Of a stretch of 64,000 nucleotides of DNA, positions 41,330 through 50,772 are shown in pieces. Source of the DNA: Pedobacter psychrodurus (GTDB lineage: Bacteria > Bacteroidota > Bacteroidia > Sphingobacteriales > Sphingobacteriaceae); the NCBI RefSeq assembly GCF_004331735.1, contig NZ_SJSO01000001.1, positions 186,001-250,000 of the forward strand, in the 5' to 3' direction. The notes beneath the pieces are model-generated. The model worked only from the letters and a program-made list of their open reading frames with translations, was not told the DNA's origin and ran no database searches. The position numbers were made by a program, and so were the translations under genes. Each line of letters starts with the position of its first letter. Positions within the stretch are counted from its first letter, which is position 1.

Positions 41330-44300
41330 ATGGCAACTCCTATTAAAAATATTCTTACCAGCATTTTGCCCTATGGCTATAATCAAAGTACTAAGTCATA
41401 TCGCTTCTCTTTATGTATAGATTTAAATCCAAATTATGATGCCCCTCAAGGTGGGACTGATACAAATGTTCTTAGGGATTTCCTGATCAACTTTGCTGGG
41501 AAAAGTGATTCTATTTTTTCTATGATAGTGAAGACTCCTGGACTCAAAATAGCTCAACTCAACAAAGCAGATACTGTCCTTGATCCTAAAGGTTTAAAAG
41601 TGTGTTTTCCGGAGGTGATCAAGAATGTGGATGCCGTTTGGAGTAGCCTGCCAATTAATACATTTGATGCTGCTAGTCCCAAGAACTTTGGTTTCAGTAG
41701 AACATTGGATATTTCATTTAACAAAGCAACCACCATGTTTAAGGGATCTGTTCCGGACGCACAAAGGATGAGGAAATCGATGATGGCGGAACTAAGTTCT
41801 ACTAAAATGGAAAAAAAAGCACTGACCCCACTTAAAAGCTCGTTACGTTCAGAATTAGTTTCGATTAACGATGAAGTAGAAAACTTTGCCAGTTTATTAG
41901 ATGGTATTTCCTCGTTTTCAGAACAAGTTAATGCGATACAGCTAAAATCGATGCTGCAAGAAGCCAAATCTTTAAAATATAGCTCTATCTATGACAGTAC
42001 CGCTAGTATATTGGAGTTTTGGTCTTTTATTGATTCAAATACTGTTCTTCAACGGTTAATGGGGCAAATAATTGATTTCGAAGTAAGTGAAGACATTTTT
42101 TCCAGTTTCAACGACGGCCACGAATTCGAGTTGTCTTTTTTTTCTTCAAGTGAACTGGAAGCAAATGTTAAATCTTTAGCTGGCGTAACCTGGGAGCATT
42201 TGAGTACGCCATGTAAAATTTATACAACACATAAAGCAGTCATTGTTCGCGAAGCACCATTGGTCGATTCCGTCCCGATCCAAATCGAAGCTTTTAATTA
42301 TGATGTTGGTGGTAAATTAATTAGTTTGAAATCCGTTAAAGAGAAATATGAAAAATATCTCGACATTTTAGATGATCCCAGCGTAAGTGAATATGAAAAA
42401 TACCTGATCAGAAAACAGCTCTTGGCACTTGATACGGCTGCAATGACTATTGGAGTAAATACTTATAACATGTCTTTAGAGGAAATTCAGCGTGCAGAAA
42501 GAAATGTGCAGGAACAAGCAGATAGCACTAACACCTTGTTGCCAAACTATCTTTACAGAATAAGAAGTGGATATAGGTTTTCGGTAAAAAGCATTGAAAG
42601 TGAAGGCCTTACCTCTATTGGCCTCCGAAGTGTGAGTTTAAAAGGAACACTAGGTAGTAAGATTGCTTTACCCAAGGAATTAACGGTTCAAAATGTAGGA
42701 ATAAATACTGATTCTGGCACTCATGCTTTTTTAAAGGGTGAAACTGGAAATATGGAGGCCAAAGTGGTTGCCGATCCGGCCATGCACAATTGGAATGGGG
42801 AAAACATTGGTATGCCGAGTGTTTTTTCAAACCAGGAAGACGAGAAGAATTTCGAATCATCAATAGATGAAGGTTCTATTAGTGAATCTGTACAGTTTGT
42901 GACAGAACAGTTGAGCAAGTTTTTTATAGAAGATTACGAAATCAAAGGAGTAGAATACAAAAGGAAATCAACAGGGAAATTCTCAAGGCTTCATACAAAC
43001 ATCAGCGATCTGCCCATTCAGCTGATTTATTCTGCAGAAAAGATCACAAATAAGAAATTGATATTTGGACGGGAAATCCAGTTATTTCTAACTCCCGAAT
43101 ACAAAAACAAATATGCCATTCCAAATTCCTTGCTCCTCAAATTTCATGAAGAGCAGGATAGTAGAAAGAGGGAGAAGTCGCACTGCTTAGTCACACAAAA
43201 ATTTATTTTCAAAAGAAACGAACCTGTTAAACCAATTGAGTTTAGGCTATTTCACCAACTTCTAAATGACGATGGTACACCTGTCCAGTATAGAGAAGGA
43301 GAAAGTGTAAACAACCTGGTGATCAGAAATTTTAGTGATGTTGATGATGACAAAATTTACAAAACCACCCAAACCAGCATACGTCACATACTTCCACCAG
43401 CAATTTCGTTTCAGCAGGCAATGTGGCATAACAAGCTTTTCAACGACAATGAGGAGGGAATGACGATAGCACAGTCCTATCAATGGTATCTCAAGCATCA
43501 TTATCCCGCTAATGAGGGTGAAATTAAAATGGACTGGGACAATAAGGGGGACTGGTCCCCAGTGTTATCAGCTGACGGGACTCCCCGCAGGTATACAAAG
43601 AATGATGCGTTCCTAAAATCAACCCGGATGAAAGATTTTTATCCGGGTACCTGTGAAATCAACTATCTCCCCGATCCTCTTACCAATGGATTTAGACTTG
43701 AATTTTTTAAAGATAAAGATAGATTGATAAAAGCGACAGCATATAAAGAATATGAAAAAGCAGAATTCTATTTTACAGGGAAGTATCCTAAAATTAATGC
43801 CTGGAAAATTTCTGTTGGTGATTATATACAAGATTCAGATCTTGTTTCCATTAGTAAGAGCAACGAAACCATTACTGTGCGTCTAAAAAAAGGAAGTGAA
43901 ATATTTGTAACCGCGCGCACCATTTTGGTTGATGATTTTGCAGATAAAATGGAAACTTTTGGCAACACCAACCAGTTTACGAAATTTGGCGGTAACGATT
44001 TGTTGACCCCACCTTTTGAATTTTCTCTAGTGCATGCGGTTCAAAGGCCTTTGGTAAGACCGAAGTTTAATAATCTTTTAAAATGCCAAAAAGAACAAAA
44101 CCAGACCAATGTAGAACTTATCACAACTGCAAATCTTGAACAATTATACTCCTATCGAGACATCGGGGGAATAACACGCTATGTTAGAAACACCAAACCT
44201 ACAGGAAATATAGAAGTATATGCAAAATGGGAAGAGTATATTGATGACCCTAAACATATTACCACGCCTACCGAAGACTGGACTCCATTAATGCCCGTCA

Positions 44301-45679
44301 ACAAAATAAATTTCCGTCAGTTTAATACTAACGCTAAAAATGGAGAATCGCCTGCCGTTTTCGAATACAGCATTGAGGTGACTCCGCAACTGGAAAACAT
44401 GGAACGGACCTTGAATAAAGTCAATACTGACCATAATGAATTTAAAAATTATGCAGTTGATTTAAAGGTGAGTTATAATATCAGAGAAACCAAGTACATG
44501 GAGAAATGGGTTTGGATTAAGAATAAGTCACAGTTTACAGGTTATTATCCTAAAGAGTGGGGCACAAAAGATGAATCTGTGGGAGGAGAATCTAGGAAGT
44601 CAAGGGATTTTTTTAACAGACTGTCCCAAGAGCCATTTTTAATTAAAATATTAAATAATAAAAAACCCCAGCCCCCTAAAATTTCAGATCAAAAAAGAAT
44701 AAAGCTGCTTTCGGTAACTGAAGAATGGAAAGAAGGTAATACGCTTAAAAAAGCTGTAACGATGAATCGGTTAAGAATCTTCTTCGAAAGGGGAAGGTTA
44801 ACCTCTGGCAACGGCGAAAGAATAGGATTTATTGTAAACGAACCTAAAGCCTTGTATAATAACCAAATGGTTAAAAATAATTGCATATCTATTGTTGGAA
44901 AAGATATTGTCTCAGATACAGTAAAACCATATGATGGCTTAAATGCAAATTCGGACGTATTGTTAACAAAAGCCAATTTCGTAATTCGTGATCCCCAGAA
45001 TATTTATGATGTAAATTCGGTTCATAAAGATGATCATGAGAGCTTTAGCCCTAAATATATTGAAGATTTGGGAATCATTACCTACTTGCCAAAATTCGAT
45101 AGACAACATAATCTTTGGTACCTGGACATCGAACTGGCTGTCAATGACGAAAAAGGAAAAGAATTACATAATCCATTTTTAAAATTTTCACTGGTTCACT
45201 TTCAGGAAAACTCTTTTAACTACAATGCGGGAACGACAAAAGATCTAAGCAAGGATTGTAGGATATCCGATGTGTACCATTCCGGATATGCTTATATCAT
45301 GGGCAAAAGACTTCTAACGGTAAGTTATGGTTATAGTTATGTCAAACCTGCTATTGAATTTGACCTTACCTCTATAAAAGGTACCCCTGAAGAAAATTTA
45401 ACCAGTTTCTTCGCTGTAGTTAGGGAAAAGCCAACTGGAGGATTTGTTTGGAAAGCAGCGGCTAAGAAAGGTGGGGGTGAGGCATTCATTCAACTCCCCA
45501 ACACAAGTAATAGCGATGGAATTCAGATAGATTATGTAGCCAGCAGCAATAAAGAATTTCAACTCGTGGTCATAGAAACTGAAAATTGGGAAGGTGCTAA
45601 CCCTGCATCACTTGATGAACTTATTGAAAACAGAAATAATAGAATTGTATTGGTCAGCACATTTGAAATTACACCGTAA
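41330..45679 (+). CDS. Giant protein partner (1449 aa), unknown
   Basis: The start is ATG 41330, 1 bp after the previous stop (MATPIKNILTSILPYGYN); an upstream in-frame ATG at 41216 lies inside the previous gene. There is no signal peptide. Mixed alpha/beta, without coiled-coil dominance. Notable stretches are YLPDPLTNGFRLEFFKD (about residue 780), MPVNKINFRQFN, and near the C-terminus NLWYLDIELAVND followed by NPFLKFSLVHFQENS. The latter resembles a recurrent motif of uncharacterised giant proteins that I remember from other phyla, not a verified match. Strict coupling to the 1779-aa gene argues for a complex. Function unknown. Confidence 0.85.
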   Translation: MATPIKNILTSILPYGYNQSTKSYRFSLCIDLNPNYDAPQGGTDTNVLRDFLINFAGKSDSIFSMIVKTPGLKIAQLNKADTVLDPKGLKVCFPEVIKNVDAVWSSLPINTFDAASPKNFGFSRTLDISFNKATTMFKGSVPDAQRMRKSMMAELSSTKMEKKALTPLKSSLRSELVSINDEVENFASLLDGISSFSEQVNAIQLKSMLQEAKSLKYSSIYDSTASILEFWSFIDSNTVLQRLMGQIIDFEVSEDIFSSFNDGHEFELSFFSSSELEANVKSLAGVTWEHLSTPCKIYTTHKAVIVREAPLVDSVPIQIEAFNYDVGGKLISLKSVKEKYEKYLDILDDPSVSEYEKYLIRKQLLALDTAAMTIGVNTYNMSLEEIQRAERNVQEQADSTNTLLPNYLYRIRSGYRFSVKSIESEGLTSIGLRSVSLKGTLGSKIALPKELTVQNVGINTDSGTHAFLKGETGNMEAKVVADPAMHNWNGENIGMPSVFSNQEDEKNFESSIDEGSISESVQFVTEQLSKFFIEDYEIKGVEYKRKSTGKFSRLHTNISDLPIQLIYSAEKITNKKLIFGREIQLFLTPEYKNKYAIPNSLLLKFHEEQDSRKREKSHCLVTQKFIFKRNEPVKPIEFRLFHQLLNDDGTPVQYREGESVNNLVIRNFSDVDDDKIYKTTQTSIRHILPPAISFQQAMWHNKLFNDNEEGMTIAQSYQWYLKHHYPANEGEIKMDWDNKGDWSPVLSADGTPRRYTKNDAFLKSTRMKDFYPGTCEINYLPDPLTNGFRLEFFKDKDRLIKATAYKEYEKAEFYFTGKYPKINAWKISVGDYIQDSDLVSISKSNETITVRLKKGSEIFVTARTILVDDFADKMETFGNTNQFTKFGGNDLLTPPFEFSLVHAVQRPLVRPKFNNLLKCQKEQNQTNVELITTANLEQLYSYRDIGGITRYVRNTKPTGNIEVYAKWEEYIDDPKHITTPTEDWTPLMPVNKINFRQFNTNAKNGESPAVFEYSIEVTPQLENMERTLNKVNTDHNEFKNYAVDLKVSYNIRETKYMEKWVWIKNKSQFTGYYPKEWGTKDESVGGESRKSRDFFNRLSQEPFLIKILNNKKPQPPKISDQKRIKLLSVTEEWKEGNTLKKAVTMNRLRIFFERGRLTSGNGERIGFIVNEPKALYNNQMVKNNCISIVGKDIVSDTVKPYDGLNANSDVLLTKANFVIRDPQNIYDVNSVHKDDHESFSPKYIEDLGIITYLPKFDRQHNLWYLDIELAVNDEKGKELHNPFLKFSLVHFQENSFNYNAGTTKDLSKDCRISDVYHSGYAYIMGKRLLTVSYGYSYVKPAIEFDLTSIKGTPEENLTSFFAVVREKPTGGFVWKAAAKKGGGEAFIQLPNTSNSDGIQIDYVASSNKEFQLVVIETENWEGANPASLDELIENRNNRIVLVSTFEITP

Positions 45680-45700
45680 ATAAACTAAAAGATAAAAATT

Positions 45701-46348
45701 ATGAGACGCATATTCTTTTACATGGTTTCCATCAGCATCTGTATTTTCTTCGCAAGCTGCGCAAAGAGAAAAACATTAAAAATGGAAGTGGACATCACTG
45801 ATTCTCTATCTTCTGTTAAGAAAATGAAAACGGCAATAGAAGTAAATTACTATGAGTCCGATAGATCAACAGTTAAATATAAAAATCCTGCAGCAATTGC
45901 CTATGCGAAAAAATACGCAGCGCTTAGTGATAACGTATGTGGTATATACAATAATAATCCTTCGGCTAACTTAAGCGATTGTGCCCATTTTATAGCTCAC
46001 TGCTTAAAAAGCGGTGGAATAGAAATCAAAGCACAACAACCTAACCTGAAGATATGTACGGAAGGATTATGTTATAGGGTGCAGGAACTTACATCTGCAC
46101 TAAAGAAGCTTTCTCAACAATATTCAAATGTTAGCGAAATTGAGATCGAAGATGCAATTATTGGGGATTATGGCTTTTTTAAAATTCCTATAGTCAGACC
46201 AACCCACGCATTTATGATTTGCCAGCCAGCGGCAAACACTGACGATATAAAAATTTATGCACATACCGCAAACAGATCCTGTACAACCCCTGAGCCGAAA
46301 TGGTATCAGTTTTTTGACGTGGCTTATAGAATTACAGATGGCAATTAA
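45701..46348 (+). CDS. Lipoprotein with amidase-like Cys/His fold
   Basis: A 215-aa protein. Lipobox CIFFASC puts lipidated Cys at residue 20. The mature domain has NPAAIAYAKKYA, then SDCAHFIAHCLKSGG (Cys94) and later RPTHAFMIC (His169) and IYAHTANRSC. This order (DC-x-x-F-[IV]-x-x-CL, then a His near HA, then Y-AHT) fits the Amidase_6 / NlpC-like Cys-His hydrolases. It could cleave an amide bond in peptidoglycan or peptide. It lies 21 bp after the second giant gene, so it is part of that cassette. The fold call is by motif only. Confidence 0.7.
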   Translation: MRRIFFYMVSISICIFFASCAKRKTLKMEVDITDSLSSVKKMKTAIEVNYYESDRSTVKYKNPAAIAYAKKYAALSDNVCGIYNNNPSANLSDCAHFIAHCLKSGGIEIKAQQPNLKICTEGLCYRVQELTSALKKLSQQYSNVSEIEIEDAIIGDYGFFKIPIVRPTHAFMICQPAANTDDIKIYAHTANRSCTTPEPKWYQFFDVAYRITDGN

Positions 46349-46473
46349 TTATACCATAATGAGAAAATTATCATGAACCTTTGTTTCCCTTCTGATGTTG
46401 AGCTTACAAATAATATATGGATAAAGTAATATAATTGTAAACCCGAAAATTAGCACAGTCACAGTAAAAAAAA

Positions 46474-46920
46474 TCATAAATTCCGAGTTGTTAATCCAAA
46501 TTGAATTAGAGTTCTTAACAATACTACCGTTACCTCAAATCCGGTAATTAACTGCAAATTGACAACAAAACATCGCCACCATTTTCTCAGTTCAGTTCGG
46601 CCGATATTGTCAAAGTTAAACTTCTCAAGAGTGGTATGAAACCGTCGAACTTTTGACGCCAGCGTGTCCAGATAATCATTAAGTTCCCGGATATCCTCGC
46701 GCAGGCCAGTGCCTTTTCCTTTAAGCGCCGACCAGAAGCTGGGAATAATTTCTCTGCCAACAGAGTATTCCGAATGTTTTCCTTTCACGGTAATCCGTAA
46801 ATAGATGGGCATCATCTCGCCCTTGATAAAATTTTTTGGTCTTTTCAGATAGTGGCTTTCGCTAAATTTCAAAAAGATAAAAATGTGCCTATATTTTGAA
46901 GGAGGTAACTGGTAAAGCAC
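46474..46920 (-). pseudogene. Tyrosine recombinase N-terminal fragment (second integrase copy)
   Basis: Bases 46624-46852 are about 90% identical by eye to 61529-61757 and encode LKRPKNFIKGEMMPIYLRI, then SEYSVGREIIPSFW, the arm-binding N-terminus of Bacteroidetes tyrosine recombinases. After KVRRFHTTLEK the frame continues into unrelated sequence with no catalytic domain. It is thus a stranded fragment, left from an older integrase or from recombination between two element ends. It is not expected to be functional. Confidence 0.75.
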
Positions 46921-46962
46921 TGGTCATAAATAAATATGTTAGCATTTAAAATGCTCCCCGAT

Positions 46963-47349
46963 TTATATAAAAATGAGGTAAATGTCAATGAAAATTATGG
47001 GTAGATTAGGTGTTATTTTTCCGGACTTACCGAAGAGCAAAGGACATAATGTACTACCTACCATATTCATCCGCATGGTAATCCAGGTCATGTATTGAAA
47101 TAACCATCCATCCCTTCTGTGTCTTTGATCTGCGCTATTAACCGTAAGTTGTTTTAAGGCTCTATCTATCATTACACCTGTAGAAGGAGTAGGGGTATTG
47201 TGTTTTGCAGCCAATATTTCGGCAACGTGGCGATGTTTGCCTAATATGAGATGCCCAATATGTTGAGCAAGCAAATCGATGTCTTTCACAAATATTTCCG
47301 TTTCATTCAGTAATGGATTGTGATCTGTTGAAGTATGGGTAAATGGCAT
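46963..47349 (-). CDS. Hypothetical protein, possibly a gene remnant
   Basis: A 128-aa frame. The central part looks like real protein: [39 protein letters not shown] and [18 protein letters not shown]. The last 35 residues ([15 protein letters not shown]) look like read-through of AT-rich DNA, so the frame may be shifted near 47040. The [11 protein letters not shown] phrase suggests a fragment of a larger defence-type protein, but I cannot name it. It lies between integrase debris and the RES operon. Confidence 0.4.
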   Translation of the reverse strand: MPFTHTSTDHNPLLNETEIFVKDIDLLAQHIGHLILGKHRHVAEILAAKHNTPTPSTGVMIDRALKQLTVNSADQRHRRDGWLFQYMTWITMRMNMVGSTLCPLLFGKSGKITPNLPIIFIDIYLIFI

Positions 47350-47664
47350 TGGAGCGTTGATTTTTTGGTTGAATAATATTTGGTTTGGTAAATCTTACCC
47401 TTTAATTCAGATGGTCGAATGAATGGTATGAAATGAACTCGTACGATTATCAAACCGCAGATGAAGCATGGAGTAGGTAATACATATTGAGATCGTTTCA
47501 CCAAATATAATAATATTGTTTGATCTGGTGGACTGGGAATTAGCGGGAAAATGCTTTGAGAGTGTAATTTAAAAATTTGGCATAATTTTTAAATCGAATG
47601 TTGATTAGTGAGGAGTTATGCGATTTATAGTTGCCTTCGATATTCCGTGCGAAATCCTATTCTG

Positions 47665-48765
47665 TTATTCAACTTTCTTTAGGCTCATATTCTCGAGTTT
47701 TAGTTCCATCATGCCCAATACTGAATAACTGTAGGGAAACTTTTGCCCAGGGATGATTTCCAGGTCTGGCATTTTGTTATTGATAGCTTGTCTTTCCGTA
47801 TTTGAATATCCAAAAGTCTGTCCCCCGGTAGTATAATCAATCAATTGCTTCGATATGGTTTCGGTAGTCTGAAAGCACCCCGCAAGATGGCTACATATTC
47901 CTTTCTCATTGTTTTCCCTCACCGGTAGTACCACATTATACAATTGCCCTTCCGTGGTCAGTTTTTTATTAGGAATATGTGTGGAATTATACATAATACC
48001 ATCGACCAGTTCGTTATTATTTCTTACCCATTGCAAAAGCAGTTGAGGTATAATGTATTCAGATTTAAAGGCATCGTCATAGTTGGAGACCTTAATAGAA
48101 CAGGCAGCTATAATTGGCCAGGTCATTAGATATTTATAGGGTGTTCTGTGATAGGAATTGCTGCCCCATTCTTCACCAGTTAGACTTAATAGTTTCAATG
48201 GTTTGGTCGCCTGAAGCCGCACAACCTGAAACTCGTCAAGATTCGGACGCTTCAATTCTTCCCAGGCGACATAGATGGTCTTTCCTAAATATAGACATGG
48301 AAATCCCGGGATGCTATAACGCTGAGTAGAGATTTTCCCGCGTAATTCGAAGGGAATGTGAAACATTTCTTTTGCTGTCAGTGGAAAATTCTCTTTTTTC
48401 ACGCGTAAGCGGTAAAAGCTTTCACCTTCATCAAGGTTTTTGATGTTAAGTAGTTTTTTATATTTACCTGTTCTGTCATTAATCATTTTCTCAAATCTGG
48501 CGTATGCCTTGGATGGCGAACCCCCATAATATAGATCCAAGGACTCCAGTATACCATTGACCACATCTGTTTGTGTTTTGAGTGTACTGGCAAAGTTGAT
48601 GGGAGCGGATAGGCCTTGAATTTTCACTTTTTTCGGGGAAATAGAAGAAAGTAAGTCGAGGTATTTATCAAATATTTCTTCCAAAAATGAACGATACGAT
48701 TTGCTTACAGGTACAGCTTTTGGTAGTAAAAGATGTTGCTGCTCTAGAATTTGCTCAAATGTCAT
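47665..48765 (-). CDS. RES-domain protein (putative NAD-directed toxin/effector)
   Basis: A 366-aa protein. The first 110 residues are a helical extension. From about 115 the RES fold appears: ESFYRLRVKK, then TQRYSIPGFPCLYLGKTIYVAWEEL, with the Arg, Tyr and Glu positions typical of the family, and later DGIMYNSTHI. Well studied RES toxins degrade NAD; the usual toxin is shorter, so this is a longer effector-like version. No Xre-type antitoxin precedes it; instead it is the last gene of a five-gene leftward operon after two DUF262 genes (36-bp gap). It is likely the killing or signalling arm of a defence set; inferred. Confidence 0.75.
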   Translation of the reverse strand: MTFEQILEQQHLLLPKAVPVSKSYRSFLEEIFDKYLDLLSSISPKKVKIQGLSAPINFASTLKTQTDVVNGILESLDLYYGGSPSKAYARFEKMINDRTGKYKKLLNIKNLDEGESFYRLRVKKENFPLTAKEMFHIPFELRGKISTQRYSIPGFPCLYLGKTIYVAWEELKRPNLDEFQVVRLQATKPLKLLSLTGEEWGSNSYHRTPYKYLMTWPIIAACSIKVSNYDDAFKSEYIIPQLLLQWVRNNNELVDGIMYNSTHIPNKKLTTEGQLYNVVLPVRENNEKGICSHLAGCFQTTETISKQLIDYTTGGQTFGYSNTERQAINNKMPDLEIIPGQKFPYSYSVLGMMELKLENMSLKKVE

Positions 48766-48801
48766 ATTTTGTATATTAATTTTAATATAAATGATGTTAT
48801 T

Positions 48802-50772
48802 TTACCGGTCAGCCTGAATCTTGGTTTTTTCAAAATAGTTCCCTAAAATCCTTATCATTTGATCCTGATGTAATTCTGCTTGAACATCGTTCCAAATTTC
48901 ATGTTCTGAGTAGATCAGGTCTGATTTTAGCGACTCCAGGCAATTACGATCTCCTTTATCTTTTTTATTCTGGAATTTACTTCGTTTGACGGGATAAGAC
49001 CAGTCGCTATATTCTGAATTGATCCCTCTGGATACAAGCACGAGATTGCCAAAGGCATCCAGCGACTCATCGCAAACCTTATCCCTGATATCTCTCGGAT
49101 GTTGGGGTGCGATGTGTTCAATTGAGTTTCTTGCCGTCAGCTTGTAATCGTCCCAAAGCTTATTTTTTGGAAAAATCGACCGCTCATGCCATAGTACGAA
49201 TTCTAGCTTATAAAACCAGTAATGTGGAAACCCGGTTCCTTTTTTAGTCCTTAATATCTTAAGGTCGGCTACGAAGTCAGGTATTGTATCCATGCATTTT
49301 AGTGACCGGATGATCAGATCGTCTTCTATTGAAGAGTTTGAAAACATCGCATTATCAAGATATTTCAGTTGCTGGTAGGCATCTTCGAGAGTAGGCTGTT
49401 TTAATAAGCGATACAAAAATGGGGTCAACCAGTATTGGGTAGTGTTTTGTTGGGAGTGGTAAAGCATACTTTGCAATAGGGCTAGTCCATTGGTTTCGTT
49501 ACTTTTTTTGCGCCTCAGGTAAAATCTTTTACCTCTTTTAATTTTATTTTCTTTACTTAATATCTTGATTTGATGGATTTCTTCATTTTTCTCCTCTTCT
49601 ACCCACTTAATGATGTATTTGTCAAAAACTTCTCTTACCCTCAACAAAACATCTATAAATTTTCGACTTTCTTTTTCGTTAAGGTCTTTATAGAGGTAGT
49701 TAGAGAAGGTGAGTAGCAATTCCTTTTCATTGATTCTATTTAAATCAGGAGATTTCTTTTCAAACAGGTAAATTCTTAGCGTGTGCAAAAGTAACTGAGG
49801 GAAACTGAGAATGCTTCTAACCTTTTCGAATTCATCATCGCTGGTCTTAGGATGAAAAAAATCTTCATTGGGTTGTCCATCAGCATTGTTATTGAAAGGT
49901 TCAAAATCCTTGGCTAAAATGTCACTGAGATTCAAGATCTTATTCTCGGCTACTCTCTTGTGCTTAAGAGTATCAACTAAATATTTCCAATCATGGCGAT
50001 AGCTCCACTTATTATAACTGTCCGCAATATCTCTGCTATTGCCAATTTCATATGCAAACGAGCGTTCCAAATAATTAGTCATATCACTGCAAGCATTCCA
50101 TATGATCGCATAACGATGTCGCTCTTGTTTATTCGGAAGAAACGATAGCAGTTTTGCTTTTAAGATTTCATGTTGCGAAAGTTGTATTCCTCGATTATTC
50201 AGTGTCTCAAAAAGTTTGTTTAGGTCCATTGATTCCGGAACTTGAGTATAAACCATTTTTACATTCTTTAAAATGTAATCGACAAAGGCTGTTTTATCAT
50301 GAAAATCATTGAGATTGGAATCAATAAAGTTCTCAATGGTTTTTCTGCCTTTTGAAATCCTGACTAAATCATCAAATGCTTCAGTATTTGAATCCAATTC
50401 TTCATTAGAAAGAAAATTGAAATATTGTTCTACGTTTTTCCGAATGGAAAATTTTAAGCGCAACTCACCTTTAGATTTCACGAACGCTTTTAAGGCTCCT
50501 CCCAGGTGATTTGCCATTAACCAAATTGTCGTGAAGCGTTGCTGCCCATCGACCAGATCGTATATATCTAATGACTTATTGCGTACTATGATAATACCCC
50601 CGATGTAATAAGCTTCTTTTTTCGCCTTGTATGCAGTATAGATGTCTGTAAATAACGTTTTTACCTGTTCTTCTTCCCATACGTAAAGCCGTTGGTATCG
50701 CGGTACATTGAAACGTAAGTCTCTTTCAATGATCTTCTTTAAATCAATCAATTCTGATTTTATTGTATCCAT
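48802..50772 (-). CDS. DUF262-DUF1524 protein (GmrSD-like restriction enzyme)
   Basis: A 656-aa protein. The N-terminal DUF262 domain, a ParB-like nucleotidase fold, is seen as FNVPRYQRLYVWEE (about 19-32) and YDLVDGQQRFTTIWLM (about 74-89). The C-terminal DUF1524 domain, an HNH-type nuclease, carries NSIEHIAPQHP with the key His, followed by LDAFGNLVLVSRGINSEYS. This is the GmrS-GmrD fusion arrangement of type IV restriction enzymes that attack modified DNA. The gene overlaps the upstream DUF262 gene by 13 bp. Confidence 0.88.
   Translation of the reverse strand: MDTIKSELIDLKKIIERDLRFNVPRYQRLYVWEEEQVKTLFTDIYTAYKAKKEAYYIGGIIIVRNKSLDIYDLVDGQQRFTTIWLMANHLGGALKAFVKSKGELRLKFSIRKNVEQYFNFLSNEELDSNTEAFDDLVRISKGRKTIENFIDSNLNDFHDKTAFVDYILKNVKMVYTQVPESMDLNKLFETLNNRGIQLSQHEILKAKLLSFLPNKQERHRYAIIWNACSDMTNYLERSFAYEIGNSRDIADSYNKWSYRHDWKYLVDTLKHKRVAENKILNLSDILAKDFEPFNNNADGQPNEDFFHPKTSDDEFEKVRSILSFPQLLLHTLRIYLFEKKSPDLNRINEKELLLTFSNYLYKDLNEKESRKFIDVLLRVREVFDKYIIKWVEEEKNEEIHQIKILSKENKIKRGKRFYLRRKKSNETNGLALLQSMLYHSQQNTTQYWLTPFLYRLLKQPTLEDAYQQLKYLDNAMFSNSSIEDDLIIRSLKCMDTIPDFVADLKILRTKKGTGFPHYWFYKLEFVLWHERSIFPKNKLWDDYKLTARNSIEHIAPQHPRDIRDKVCDESLDAFGNLVLVSRGINSEYSDWSYPVKRSKFQNKKDKGDRNCLESLKSDLIYSEHEIWNDVQAELHQDQMIRILGNYFEKTKIQADR

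Noticed and set aside
46963..47349. Assigning this frame to a named defence family on the basis of RRDGWLFQ
   Set aside because: The phrase alone is not diagnostic and the C-terminus looks frameshifted, so I left it as hypothetical.
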